From QHWK01 sp035315685 (lineage in GTDB: Bacteria; Acidobacteriota; Vicinamibacteria; Vicinamibacterales; CAVVIG01): a stretch of 19,018 nt of DNA. Shown one piece after another: positions 1 to 7,295 of this stretch. Both the position numbers and the translations under genes were made by a program. The notes under the pieces are model-generated. The model searched no databases, was not told the DNA's origin, and saw nothing but the letters and a program-made list of their open reading frames with translations. Positions within the stretch are counted from its first letter, which is position 1; every line of letters starts with the position of its first letter. Where the stretch lies: contig DATFXR010000444.1 of assembly GCA_035315685.1 (NCBI GenBank), positions 1 through 19,018 of the forward strand, read 5' to 3'.

Positions 1-1653
1 CGGCAGCACGCCCTGCCGTACCAGGCTGCCGTCCGGGTTGATGCCGAGGAACGAGATGTCCTCGGTCTGCATGTTGGCCACGAACAGCGTCTGGCCGTCC
101 GGTGAGACAGCGAGGCCCTGGGGCGTGATGCCGCCGGTGAATTGCATCCCGAGCTCGGTGAGGATCTGCGACGGATCGGCCGGGTTCTGGTTGACGCGGA
201 ACACCTCGATCTCGTCGGAGTGCAGCTGCGAGACGAACAGGAGATCGCCGCGCACCGTCATTTGCTCGGCGCCGCTGCCGCGGATGATCAGCTGGCCGGG
301 ATCGAAATCGCCGAGGTCGACGACCTCGCCCGCCTTGACCAGCAGCGACTTGTTGCGCTCGAAGTCGACGTAACGGTAGGCGAACGTGTTGGTCGCGGTG
401 TCGAACACGTTCAGCTCGGTGCCGATGTCGTCGAAGGTCGTCGCCTTGGTCGCGTCGGACATCACCGGCAGGTAGCCGAGCGGCGCGCCGCTGTTCCTGA
501 TCGCGGCGCCGTTCACCATCTTCGGCATGCCGTGGCCGGTCTCCGGCTGATTGAGGAAGTTGTTGGTCTCGTGCCCCGAGACGATGCCCCAGCGGCCCGC
601 GACCTTGACGTCGGTTGAGAGGCCCCCGACCGGCATCGTGCCGACCAGCTTGTTGGCGTCGCCGGCAATGTTGATCACCGCAATCGTGTGACCGAGCGTG
701 TTGGCGACGTACAGCGTCTTGCCGTCGGCGCTGATCGTGAGATCGCGCGGGTTGGTGCGATCCAGATCGTTGCTGCCGGTTGGAATCTCGGCGATCTCGG
801 TGAACAACGGTCCGGACGATCCGGACGTGATGGCGAACGCGCGCACCTGATCGTTGAAACGATCGGTGATGTACAGGCGCGTGCCCGCCGCGTTGAAGAT
901 CAGGTCCTCGCCGTAGAAGCCGCTGTTGAATTCGCCGATCACGCTGTCGTTTCCCGTGTCGATCACGCTCGCGAAGTTCGCGTACTCGTTCGTGACGACG
1001 ACGTACGGCCGGGGAAAGATCGCCGCGTTCTGCGGCGAGATCGCCACGCCGTCGGGACGCGTGCGGTTCTTCTGTCCCGCCGGCCGCAACTCGATCCAGC
1101 TGGTCACCCGCCGGGTGGCGGTGCTGACGACAGCGACGCGTGAATCCGGATAGCCTTCACGGCCGGGGAGCGAGACATAGAGCTTGGCGCCATCGGCGGT
1201 GACGGCGACAGCGTTCGGCCAGCTCCGCATCGGCTGCTTGACGAACGGCCAATGCTCGCCGCCGCTCTCGACGATCGGGTTGTTCGGATCGAGGCGATGG
1301 CCGGGCCTGCCGGTGGAGTACTGCGCCGAGAACAGGATCTTGGTGAAGCGCTGCATGCCGGCGCGCATGCCCGCATCTTCGGCGCCGACCATCTGGCGCG
1401 GTCCCGGCGTGTCCACGTTAGTGATGACCTCGCCGTTCGCATCGGTCTTGACGGCTGTGCTGAACAGGCGGAGATCGAAATTCGACTCCGGCAGTGCCGG
1501 CGTCAACACGTGACGCTCGAACGCTGGTCCGAGTGTCGTGGATCCCTGTGCAGTCGCGCGATAACCGATCGCCCCTGCCCAAGCGAAAACGAGTAGTACC
1601 GCGAACGCCGCTGTGACACGATTCGAAACACGCCCACGATCTTTTACATTCAC
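1..1653 (-). CDS. Secreted YVTN/lactonase-type beta-propeller protein (3' end outside window)
   Basis: One reading frame stays open on the minus strand for 551 codons and runs off the left edge, so the C-terminus is missing. I start it at the GTG at 1653 because AGGAGG lies 5 bases upstream (1659-1664). Residues about 12-36 form a signal peptide: a basic start (RGRVSNR), a hydrophobic stretch, and a likely cleavage at ATA-QG. The rest shows repeated propeller blades of the pattern 'aVtaDGakLYVs', 'tiSaDGKtLYVANt' and 'aVSPDGqTLFVANm', with phrases such as VSTATRRV and VFDTATNTF, as in 40-residue YVTN repeat proteins. No catalytic or heme motif is visible in the part present; a C-terminal cytochrome or peroxidase-like domain beyond the edge cannot be excluded. 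It is probably a periplasmic or outer-surface binding or scaffold protein, but the ligand is unknown. The gene stands alone, divergent from the small gene at 1942. Confidence 0.85.
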   Translation of the reverse strand, partial: MNVKDRGRVSNRVTAAFAVLLVFAWAGAIGYRATAQGSTTLGPAFERHVLTPALPESNFDLRLFSTAVKTDANGEVITNVDTPGPRQMVGAEDAGMRAGMQRFTKILFSAQYSTGRPGHRLDPNNPIVESGGEHWPFVKQPMRSWPNAVAVTADGAKLYVSLPGREGYPDSRVAVVSTATRRVTSWIELRPAGQKNRTRPDGVAISPQNAAIFPRPYVVVTNEYANFASVIDTGNDSVIGEFNSGFYGEDLIFNAAGTRLYITDRFNDQVRAFAITSGSSGPLFTEIAEIPTGSNDLDRTNPRDLTISADGKTLYVANTLGHTIAVINIAGDANKLVGTMPVGGLSTDVKVAGRWGIVSGHETNNFLNQPETGHGMPKMVNGAAIRNSGAPLGYLPVMSDATKATTFDDIGTELNVFDTATNTFAYRYVDFERNKSLLVKAGEVVDLGDFDPGQLIIRGSGAEQMTVRGDLLFVSQLHSDEIEVFRVNQNPADPSQILTELGMQFTGGITPQGLAVSPDGQTLFVANMQTEDISFLGINPDGSLVRQGVLP

Positions 1654-1941
1654 GGGCCCCTCCTCGATTGCCCGACAGGTCGTTGAAATCGGCGAACGGC
1701 GGCGTGGAGGGGCAAGCGGTGATCCAGACAAAACGTTTCGCTTAGGCACACGTGTCACGAATCTCGATCGCGATCAGTTGGGTTCTCTTTCACATCACTC
1801 TGTAGCGTGGCGTCGCATCACACGCGCCTTACTGGAACGCCATCGGCACTCGTGGCACTCTGGCGTCGCTTTGATGCTGCGGGTTTGATGACTACGTGCG
1901 AACCCCTATATCGTTCTGGGTAGAAGCCGAACGATTCGCAC
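1654..1941. other. Intergenic region between divergent genes
   Basis: These 288 bases separate the minus-strand propeller gene from the plus-strand small gene. They hold the propeller gene's Shine-Dalgarno at 1659-1664, short palindromes (ACACGTGT near 1749, GATCGCGATC near 1766) and a plus-strand promoter at 1885-1912. I found no coding frame with convincing protein character here. Confidence 0.6.
1885..1912 (+). promoter_or_regulatory. Sigma70-like promoter for the small gene at 1942
   Basis: TTGATG (1885-1890; 4 of 6 to TTGACA) is followed after 16 bases by TATATC (1907-1912; 4 of 6 to TATAAT). The predicted start of transcription, around 1919, leaves a leader of about 22 bases before the GTG at 1942. 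It is AT-richer than its surroundings, which supports the call. Promoter consensus in this phylum is poorly defined, so this is only a candidate. Confidence 0.4.
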
Positions 1942-2196
1942 GTGGTGCAACCGACGATCGCGACGGATGGGACTGTGAAGAATCTACGTATCTACGCCAC
2001 GCTCGCTGACGGTCATCAACTCGAGCTGCGCGACTGCCCGGCCGGCAGTGACGTCGTGCGCGCGCTGCTCCACACCGATCGTCCGGTCAAAGCGCTCGTC
2101 ATCGAGGCCACCGACAACGAGGGCCACGTCGTTCGCATCGTCGTGCCCGCTGACAGCTCGGATACCGCCAGGGTCTCGATCGCGAACGAAGACTAG
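1942..2196 (+). CDS. Small hypothetical protein (84 aa)
   Basis: I do not recognise a family. The frame has the strong third-position G/C preference of the neighbouring genes, and the protein is acidic and rich in predicted beta strands (NLRIYATLADGHQLELRDC, KALVIEATD, VVRIVVPA), consistent with a compact soluble domain. There is no signal peptide or membrane segment and one cysteine. The GTG at 1942 is one of several possible starts (GTG at 1945 and 1975 are in frame); no strong Shine-Dalgarno decides between them, but a promoter-like element ends 30 bases upstream. It is convergent with psd, with a 49-base gap. Its function is unknown. Confidence 0.6.
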   Translation: MVQPTIATDGTVKNLRIYATLADGHQLELRDCPAGSDVVRALLHTDRPVKALVIEATDNEGHVVRIVVPADSSDTARVSIANED

Positions 2197-2245
2197 CGAA
2201 CGGCCGACGCCGAAGACACATCGTCGTTACGCAGCTTCGGTATGC

Positions 2246-3118
2246 TCACGCCAGCCGGAGCAGCGGCTCACCCATGCGAATCGATTCGCCCTCACGCACG
2301 GTCTCGCAGATCTCGAAGCCGGCCGGCACGATGACGACGATCGTGGAACCGTGATGGAAGTAGCCGAGCTCGTCACCCTTCCGGAACGTGGCGCGGCAGG
2401 GGATGCGATTCGGGCCGCGGTATCGCAGGTTCAGCGGAACGTCGACGAAGTTCAGGTGAATGCTCGCGACGAGGATGGCGCCGACGGCGACGAGCAGCAG
2501 CGGCTGGTCGCACCGGTCGATCCGGGCGCGAATGATCGCGCGTTCGTTCTTGCAATAGAGGCGCGCGATGCGCTGCAGCGACACCGGGTTCACGTTCCAC
2601 ACGTCGCCGGAGACGTAGGTCGTCTCATCGATCTCGCAATCGGCCGGCGCGTGAAACCGGTGATACATCGCCGCGGTGAGGCGCAGCGTGACGTAGCGGC
2701 CGCGCCGATAGGCGTCGGCGACTGCGCCGTCCCCTCCGAGCAGGTCGTCGATCGCGTAGGCGCTTCCCTTCGCCTGAAGCAGCTGATTGTCACAGATCGC
2801 GCCGGTCGCGCCGACAATCGCGTCGCACGGGCTGATCAGCACGCCCGGATCGCGATCGATCGGTCGCACGCCGTCCCGGAGTTCTCTGACGAAGCAGTCG
2901 TGCATGCTCGTGAAACACGTCTTCCTGGCCTCGTCTAGACGCAGGTCGCCGGCAAACAGCTGCCACGTCGCGATCGACAGGTCGCGGACGATCGGCCGTT
3001 CGATGCGGCTGAACCAGCCGATCACCTGCGTCGCCAGCCGGCGCGGAATCCGGTTCGTGACCACGAAATTGATCGTCTCGTTCTGGAAGACGCGATCGAT
3101 CAACGACGCGATGCGCAT
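2246..3118 (-). CDS. psd: Phosphatidylserine decarboxylase
   Basis: This enzyme converts phosphatidylserine to phosphatidylethanolamine at the membrane, using a pyruvoyl group formed by self-cleavage. At 290 aa it has normal family length. The family triad is visible: Asp99 in SPCDA, His156 in YHRFHAP, and the cleavage site Gly257-Ser258-Thr259 in FHHGST, which would split the chain into a large beta and a small alpha subunit. The cleavage motif is HGST rather than the LGST of E. coli, a variant I take to be natural in this subfamily, whose N-terminus (NFVVTNRIPRRLAT, WFSRIE) is also typical. The ATG at 3118 has a weak GGTGAG upstream. The divergent aminotransferase starts only 12 bases away, so the promoter of each gene probably lies inside the other. 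A broken phospholipid methyltransferase about 2.3 kb away supports a lipid context. Confidence 0.92.
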   Translation of the reverse strand: MRIASLIDRVFQNETINFVVTNRIPRRLATQVIGWFSRIERPIVRDLSIATWQLFAGDLRLDEARKTCFTSMHDCFVRELRDGVRPIDRDPGVLISPCDAIVGATGAICDNQLLQAKGSAYAIDDLLGGDGAVADAYRRGRYVTLRLTAAMYHRFHAPADCEIDETTYVSGDVWNVNPVSLQRIARLYCKNERAIIRARIDRCDQPLLLVAVGAILVASIHLNFVDVPLNLRYRGPNRIPCRATFRKGDELGYFHHGSTIVVIVPAGFEICETVREGESIRMGEPLLRLA

Positions 3119-3130
3119 TCAACGCTCACC

Positions 3131-4840
3131 ATGAACACGCTCACCGCCGCGGTCGCCGGCGCCCTGCTCGCTGCCGCTCCATGGGTGCGCGCCCGGCTGC
3201 GGCTGTCGCGCGCGAAACCTCGATCGCTTCAGGGCCATGCACGCATCGCCCGGTGGCTGGCGCGGCTGGTCCCGTACTACGAATTCGACGAGGACCGTTT
3301 CTTCGCATCCGACGGTGCGGCGCCTGCCGTCGCGGCCCGGCGGCGGGCCGGGTTTGCGCGGCTGTCCACGACGCTGGCGCAGCAGTCCGGCCAGACCATC
3401 GAGCGGACCGATGCGGTCGCGCCCTTCATTCCGGATCTTCAGTTCACCGCCGCGTACCGCGTTCCGTTTCCCTATCGCAGCTACGTGAACCGGCACTTGA
3501 AAGTGGGCGCATTCGTTCGTGAGTCCGACGGCGTCCGCCTCACCGACATCGACGGACACGTGGCCTACGACCTCACGGGATCGTACGGCGTCAACCTGTT
3601 CGGCTACGACTTCTACAAGGAGTGCATCGACGCCGGCGTCCAGCGCGTTCGAGACCTGGGACCGCTCCTCGGCTCGTACCATCCGCTGGTCGAAGAGAAC
3701 GTGCGGCGGCTGCGCGCGATCTCGGGGATGGACGAGGTCTCGTTCCACATGTCCGGCACCGAGGCGGTGATGCAGGCGGTCCGGCTGGCGCGCTATCACA
3801 CCGGCCGTCCGCGCCTCGTCCGCTTCGCCGGCGCGTACCACGGCTGGTGGGACGACGTGCAGCCGGGGCCGGGCACCCCGCGCAGGGTACATGACGTCTA
3901 CACGCTCGAGGACATGTCGGACCGCACGCTGCGGGTCTTGCGCGAGCGTCGGGATATCGCCTGCGTGCTCGTCAACCCGCTCCAGGCGCTGCACCCGAAT
4001 GCCGCAGCGCCGGGAGACGGAACCCTGATGACCAGTGCGCGCCGAGCCTCGTTCGATCGTCACCGCTACACACAGTGGCTGCGAGATCTTCGAAACGTCT
4101 GCACCGAGCGATCGATCGTGCTGATTCTCGACGAGGTGTTCGTGGGCTTCCGCCTCGCCTACGGCGGAGCGCAGGAATACTTCGGCGTCGGCGCCGACCT
4201 CGTCACCTACGGCAAGACCGTCGGCGGCGGCCTTCCCGTCGGCGTCGTCTGCGGCAAAGGGCGCTACATGAAGCGCTTTCGCGACGATCGGCCCTCCGAC
4301 ATCTGCTTCGCGCGCGGCACGTTCAATTCGCACCCGTACGTGATGGGGGCGATGAACGAGTTCCTGCGGCGGCTGGACGAACCTGCGCATCGCCAGTCGT
4401 ACAGCCGTCTTGACGCTGTCTGGAACGAGCGCGCTGCCGCGCTCAACGGCACGCTGGCGCAAGAAGGCTTGCCGGTGCAGGTCGCGAACATCGTTTCGAT
4501 CTGGACCGTGTGCTACACACGGCCGTCGCGATACAACTGGATGTTTCAGTACTACCTTCGTGCGACCGGGCTGGCGCTCAGCTGGGTCGGCACCGGACGC
4601 CTGGTCTTCAGCCACAACTATTCCGACGCCGACTTCGCCGCCGTCGCCGATCGCTTCGTCGCCGCCGCCCGCATGATGCACGCCGACGGATGGTGGCACC
4701 CGGGCGTGCGCGACGATGTGAGCATCAGCCGCCAGATACTCGGTGAAATGCTGCGCGCGCGCCTGCGCTGGCCGGCGTGGCCCGCTCACCGGGCCGATTC
4801 GATCACGATCGGATCGAACAGCTCGCCCCGCCACACATAG
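3131..4840 (+). CDS. Class III PLP-dependent aminotransferase (glutamate-1-semialdehyde aminomutase-like) with N-terminal extension
   Basis: The core (residues about 135-540) is a fold-type I, class III aminotransferase closest in appearance to glutamate-1-semialdehyde aminomutase. It shows SGTEAVMQAVRLAR, the aromatic AYHGWWDD, Asp334 in LILDEVFVGFR (pyridine-nitrogen contact) and Lys362 in TYGKTVGGGLPVG (Schiff-base lysine). At 569 aa it is about 130 residues longer than typical HemL. The extra part is N-terminal, begins with a hydrophobic segment (TAAVAGALLAAAPWV) followed by an Arg-rich stretch, and could anchor the enzyme to the membrane. The ATG at 3131 has no clear Shine-Dalgarno, so a later start is possible. 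The 12-base divergent gap to psd suggests co-regulation and a role in an amino-lipid or head-group pathway rather than heme synthesis; this is inference. Its last 55 bases overlap the convergent gene at 4786. The substrate is unknown. Confidence 0.85.
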   Translation: MNTLTAAVAGALLAAAPWVRARLRLSRAKPRSLQGHARIARWLARLVPYYEFDEDRFFASDGAAPAVAARRRAGFARLSTTLAQQSGQTIERTDAVAPFIPDLQFTAAYRVPFPYRSYVNRHLKVGAFVRESDGVRLTDIDGHVAYDLTGSYGVNLFGYDFYKECIDAGVQRVRDLGPLLGSYHPLVEENVRRLRAISGMDEVSFHMSGTEAVMQAVRLARYHTGRPRLVRFAGAYHGWWDDVQPGPGTPRRVHDVYTLEDMSDRTLRVLRERRDIACVLVNPLQALHPNAAAPGDGTLMTSARRASFDRHRYTQWLRDLRNVCTERSIVLILDEVFVGFRLAYGGAQEYFGVGADLVTYGKTVGGGLPVGVVCGKGRYMKRFRDDRPSDICFARGTFNSHPYVMGAMNEFLRRLDEPAHRQSYSRLDAVWNERAAALNGTLAQEGLPVQVANIVSIWTVCYTRPSRYNWMFQYYLRATGLALSWVGTGRLVFSHNYSDADFAAVADRFVAAARMMHADGWWHPGVRDDVSISRQILGEMLRARLRWPAWPAHRADSITIGSNSSPRHT

Positions 4841-5391
4841 ATCGGCGACCGGTGATAGAGCATCACGTCATGAAACGGGTCGGTCAGGATCTTGACCAGC
4901 CAGACGATGCCGGTCTGGACGCTCTGCTGGAAAAACAACTGCCCCGCGCGGAACAGCAATGCGCCGACGCCGACACCGAGCCAGACCATCGAGACGTTGT
5001 TCGCGAGGCCATTCCACGTCTCAGCGGCGGGCAGCAGCCCGAACAGCCTCGGCGTCAGCGCGAGCAGGAGCGGCGACAGCACCCAGATCGACAACAGCAC
5101 CACTTTCCGGTGCAGGTTGTATCCGACCTTGATGTCCTCCTTGTGCTCGTGTGTCGCGCCGTTCGCCTCGTCGTACCCCTTCGGCTCGAAGAAGAAGTGT
5201 CCGATCTGCCGCGTCGGCATCGCGACGAGCCATCCGGTGAGCACCGCCGCCGCGGGACTCGTGAACAGCAGCACGTACGAGGCGATGAAGCTCAGCGCGC
5301 TGACGAGGTGCAGCGACTGATTGATCCGGTTGTGATGGTAGTAGCGGTGGTCGTCCCATCGCTGTGTGGCCAACGCATCCCTGAACGTCAT
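4786..5391 (-). CDS. Mpo1/DUF962-like integral membrane protein
   Basis: This is a polytopic membrane protein of 201 aa. It has an N-terminal HHNRINQSLHLVSAL motif, a hydrophobic hairpin (residues about 25-60), the signature QIGHFFFEPKG, and two further membrane segments (about 97-118 and 129-150). The NxxLHL motif plus GHxFFE are what I expect of the DUF962/Mpo1 family, whose yeast member is an Fe(II)-dependent 2-hydroxy fatty acid dioxygenase in phytosphingosine breakdown; the histidines are candidate metal ligands. The match is from motif recall, and the protein is divergent. The start at 5391 is fixed by AAGGAGG 9 bases upstream; the frame is open to 5577 but that part looks non-coding. 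It is convergent with the aminotransferase, overlapping 55 bases. A lipid oxidation or degradation role is inferred from family and neighbours. Confidence 0.65.
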   Translation of the reverse strand: MTFRDALATQRWDDHRYYHHNRINQSLHLVSALSFIASYVLLFTSPAAAVLTGWLVAMPTRQIGHFFFEPKGYDEANGATHEHKEDIKVGYNLHRKVVLLSIWVLSPLLLALTPRLFGLLPAAETWNGLANNVSMVWLGVGVGALLFRAGQLFFQQSVQTGIVWLVKILTDPFHDVMLYHRSPIYVWRGELFDPIVIESAR

Positions 5392-5400
5392 GCTGAATAG

Positions 5401-5407
5401 CCTCCTT
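5401..5407 (-). promoter_or_regulatory. Shine-Dalgarno that fixes the start of the Mpo1-like gene
   Basis: AAGGAGG on the minus strand lies 9 bases from the ATG at 5391. It excludes the upstream in-frame candidates as far as 5577, whose translation is Arg-rich and unlike a protein. Confidence 0.7.
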
Positions 5408-5411
5408 TTCT

Positions 5412-5764
5412 GTGTCGCGCCTGAGACCCGATAGCGCTCGGGACCGCTCCACGGACCGATCGGCGGTCCAGTCGGTGTATGCGCGTCTGGCGCCGTTCTA
5501 CGACGTCGTTTACGGCGCGACGCTCGAGCACGGACGCGGCGCGTCTGCCGCCCGAATGGACGGATCGTCCTGCTCAACCACTTCGAATTCGTGAGCGCAT
5601 CGCGCGTGGACCGCCTGGTGGGACGGATGGCACGCGTCGTGTCGGGCGTCTATTGGAACCTCGACCTTCACGCGCTCCTGCGCGAAGTCGACCTCGTCGC
5701 CATCTCGACCGAATCGGTGAACGTGCCGCGCGTCTCGTCGGTTGTCGTCTGCCGCACGCCCTGA
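5412..5764 (+). pseudogene. Relic of a phospholipid (phosphatidylethanolamine) N-methyltransferase-like gene, core deleted
   Basis: Two pieces of one methyltransferase lie head to tail in different frames. The first (5412 to about 5558) encodes VQSVYARLAPFYDVVYGAT followed by LEHGRGASAARM, the usual N-terminus of Rhodobacter-type PmtA/UbiE-like phospholipid methyltransferases. The second (about 5558-5764, shifted frame) encodes GRIVLLNHFEF, then SRVDRLVGRMARV and NLDLHALL, and ends SSVVVCRTP-stop, the family's C-terminal part with its NHF signature. About 100 residues expected between them, including the glycine-rich SAM-binding loop and the acidic motifs, are absent, and the frames differ, so the product cannot be a working methyltransferase. 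The junction lies at about 5553-5561. Family assignment is from motif memory; an assembly error in a metagenomic contig could give the same picture. It is the only opening in the gene-dense lipid stretch. Confidence 0.7.
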
Positions 5765-5789
5765 CCTGCCGATCGAGCGTCGCCGTCGG

Positions 5790-7025
5790 TCATGCCGACT
5801 GCCGCTCGGCGATGGCGATCACGGGGTCCTCGCAGCTGTCGATGCTACGCAGGCCCAGCGCCGACGCCAGGCCGTAGGCACGGTAGACGGTGTCGAACAC
5901 GCTGTCCCACGAGCGATCGAGCGCGTGGCGCCGCGCGGCGCCGGCCATCGCGTGCCGTCGCTCGGCATCACGCACGAGCCGCACGCTGATCTCCACGAGC
6001 TCATGCTCGGTGCGGGCAAGGACGGCGCCACGAGATGACCCGGCGACGAACTTCGGCCCGCCCTGCGCCATCGCGGCGACCGGCACTCCGGACGCCATCG
6101 CCTCGAGCACGACGTTGCCGACCGTCTCGGTCTCCGACGGAAACACGAAGAGGTCCAGATCGGCGTATGCGGCCGACAGCGCCTCGCCACGAAGCACGCC
6201 GGTGAAAATCGCGCCCGGCATCTGCTCCCGGAGCCAGTCACGCTCGGCGCCATCGCCGACGATCGTGAAGCGCACGTCTGTGATGCCGCGGTCGCCGAGC
6301 GCGCGGGCCACCGCGGCGAGCGCGCGTACGTTCTTCTCCGCCGAGAGCCGGCCAATGTAGCCGATGTTCACGACGGTGTCGGTCCGGCTGCGCTTGTGGG
6401 GCGAGAACATCGTGGTGTCGACACCGCGGGTCATGACGAAGACCGGCTTGCGCAGCCGCGTGCCGAGCAGGCCGGCCCACTCGCGGTTCGGCGCGAGGAT
6501 CACGCGTGGCAGCGCATAGAACCACAGGGTCATCGACAGCGCGTGCCGCTCGATGCACGCGCCAATGGTGGTGCGCGTCGATCGATTCAGGCGGGACACA
6601 TAGCGCATGAAGCGGCGCGACGCGTACTCGTGCAGATTGGTGTGCCACGATCCGACGATCGGCAGGTTGAGGCGGCTGGCCAGGCATGCGCCGAGCAATC
6701 CGACGTCGCTCGGCCCGGTCACGTGCACGACGTCGGGCCTGAACGCGCGCAGCATCCGCGTCACCCGGCGCCCATGACGCCACAACGCGACATCGAAGCC
6801 GAGATCGTGTTCCAGTGGACAGGAGGTGCGCGGCCAGCGCTGCAGCTCGAGCCGCAGCACCGAGCCCGATTCGACGGTCTGGTTCACGGCTCCGCCGTGC
6901 ACGACCAGCATCGGCCGCTCGTGACGCCGGGCAAACGCCTCGAGCCCGGTGGCGGTGCGCGCTACGCCGTTCGCCTCGTAGTAGGAGTCGGTGAACAGCG
7001 CCACACGCGGCACTCGCGTCGACAT
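5790..7025 (-). CDS. GT4-family glycosyltransferase (MgtA/SqdX-like)
   Basis: This is a cytoplasmic or membrane-associated retaining glycosyltransferase with a GT-B fold, 411 aa. The N-terminal acceptor domain has FTDSYYEANGVARTA and DVVHVTGPSDVGLLGA with SWHTNLHEYASRR, typical of the alpha-mannosyltransferase MgtA and the sulfoquinovosyltransferase SqdX group. The C-terminal donor domain has GYIGRLSAEKN (residues 222-232), VGDGAER and the E-x7-E pair Glu300/Glu308 in ETETVGNVVLEAMASG. The start at 7025 is supported by GGGAGGA 8 bases upstream. Its family often glycosylates diacylglycerol or related lipids, and it sits beside lipid genes, so a glycolipid product is a reasonable inference; donor and acceptor cannot be read from sequence. 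It ends 25 bases from the methyltransferase relic on the other strand. Confidence 0.85.
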   Translation of the reverse strand: MSTRVPRVALFTDSYYEANGVARTATGLEAFARRHERPMLVVHGGAVNQTVESGSVLRLELQRWPRTSCPLEHDLGFDVALWRHGRRVTRMLRAFRPDVVHVTGPSDVGLLGACLASRLNLPIVGSWHTNLHEYASRRFMRYVSRLNRSTRTTIGACIERHALSMTLWFYALPRVILAPNREWAGLLGTRLRKPVFVMTRGVDTTMFSPHKRSRTDTVVNIGYIGRLSAEKNVRALAAVARALGDRGITDVRFTIVGDGAERDWLREQMPGAIFTGVLRGEALSAAYADLDLFVFPSETETVGNVVLEAMASGVPVAAMAQGGPKFVAGSSRGAVLARTEHELVEISVRLVRDAERRHAMAGAARRHALDRSWDSVFDTVYRAYGLASALGLRSIDSCEDPVIAIAERQSA

Positions 7026-7144
7026 CGTCCGTGTCCTCCCGGTGATCGCGGTGGCACCACACTAGCGGGCCGCCACTACAACGTCGCGACGGCAGCGTGA
7101 CGATGTCTTAACGCCCGCCGAAATCCGACGCGCCGTACCCTGGA

Positions 7145-7160
7145 CGTTACATGTGTAACG
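7145..7160. promoter_or_regulatory. Perfect 7-bp inverted repeat, possible operator
   Basis: CGTTACA-TG-TGTAACG is a perfect palindrome with a 2-base centre in the 266-base gap between the divergent glycosyltransferase (start 7025) and ppx (start 7292). Its size and symmetry suit a dimeric regulator, and it stands out as AT-rich in GC-rich DNA. Which gene it serves is unknown. Confidence 0.35.
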
Positions 7161-7163
7161 GTC

Positions 7164-7295
7164 GTGCTCCGCGCGATCGGACTCGCCGCAGCTGCTGCAC
7201 TGGTCGTTTTGACAGGGCCGTTGACACGAAGACGACGTTCATCTGAGGATCGAGGGCCTCCGCCCTTGCTGCCGTCGCTTATCCGCCGACCGTGA
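7164..7295 (+). CDS. Candidate 43-aa membrane-anchored ORF upstream of ppx (doubtful)
   Basis: A GTG-started frame encodes LRAIGLAAAAALVVLTGPL, a membrane-like segment, then RRRR and a Pro-rich tail. Its stop (CCG TGA) shares GTGA with the GTG start of ppx, the 4-base overlap seen also between ppx and ppk. There is no clear Shine-Dalgarno and I know no homologue. It could be a chance open frame in leader DNA. Confidence 0.2.
   Translation: MLRAIGLAAAAALVVLTGPLTRRRRSSEDRGPPPLLPSLIRRP

Noticed and set aside
2210..2240. CCGAAG...CTTCGG inverted repeat between the small gene and psd as terminator
   Set aside because: The loop is 19 bases and there is no T-run on either side; too weak.
2048..2938. 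296-codon open frame on the plus strand
   Set aside because: It is antisense to psd and overlaps the 84-aa gene in another frame; psd has its full catalytic triad.
3119..4834. 571-codon open frame on the minus strand
   Set aside because: It lies exactly opposite the aminotransferase, which carries clear PLP motifs. Its translation is rich in Arg, Asp, His and Val without motifs, as expected for the antisense of GC-rich coding DNA.
3131..4840. Calling the aminotransferase hemL
   Set aside because: The extension, the psd linkage and the differing N-terminal half make a plain heme-pathway role uncertain; only family-level similarity is supported.
5412..5594. A 60-residue small protein gene
   Set aside because: Its first 45 residues are the start of a methyltransferase and the remainder is out-of-frame reading of that enzyme's C-terminal part, so it is a relic.
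7209..7226. Two TTGACA hexamers 12 bases apart upstream of ppx
   Set aside because: Perfect -35 hexamers, but no -10-like sequence follows at 16-18 bases from either. Both are read as Leu/Thr codons in the candidate 43-aa ORF.
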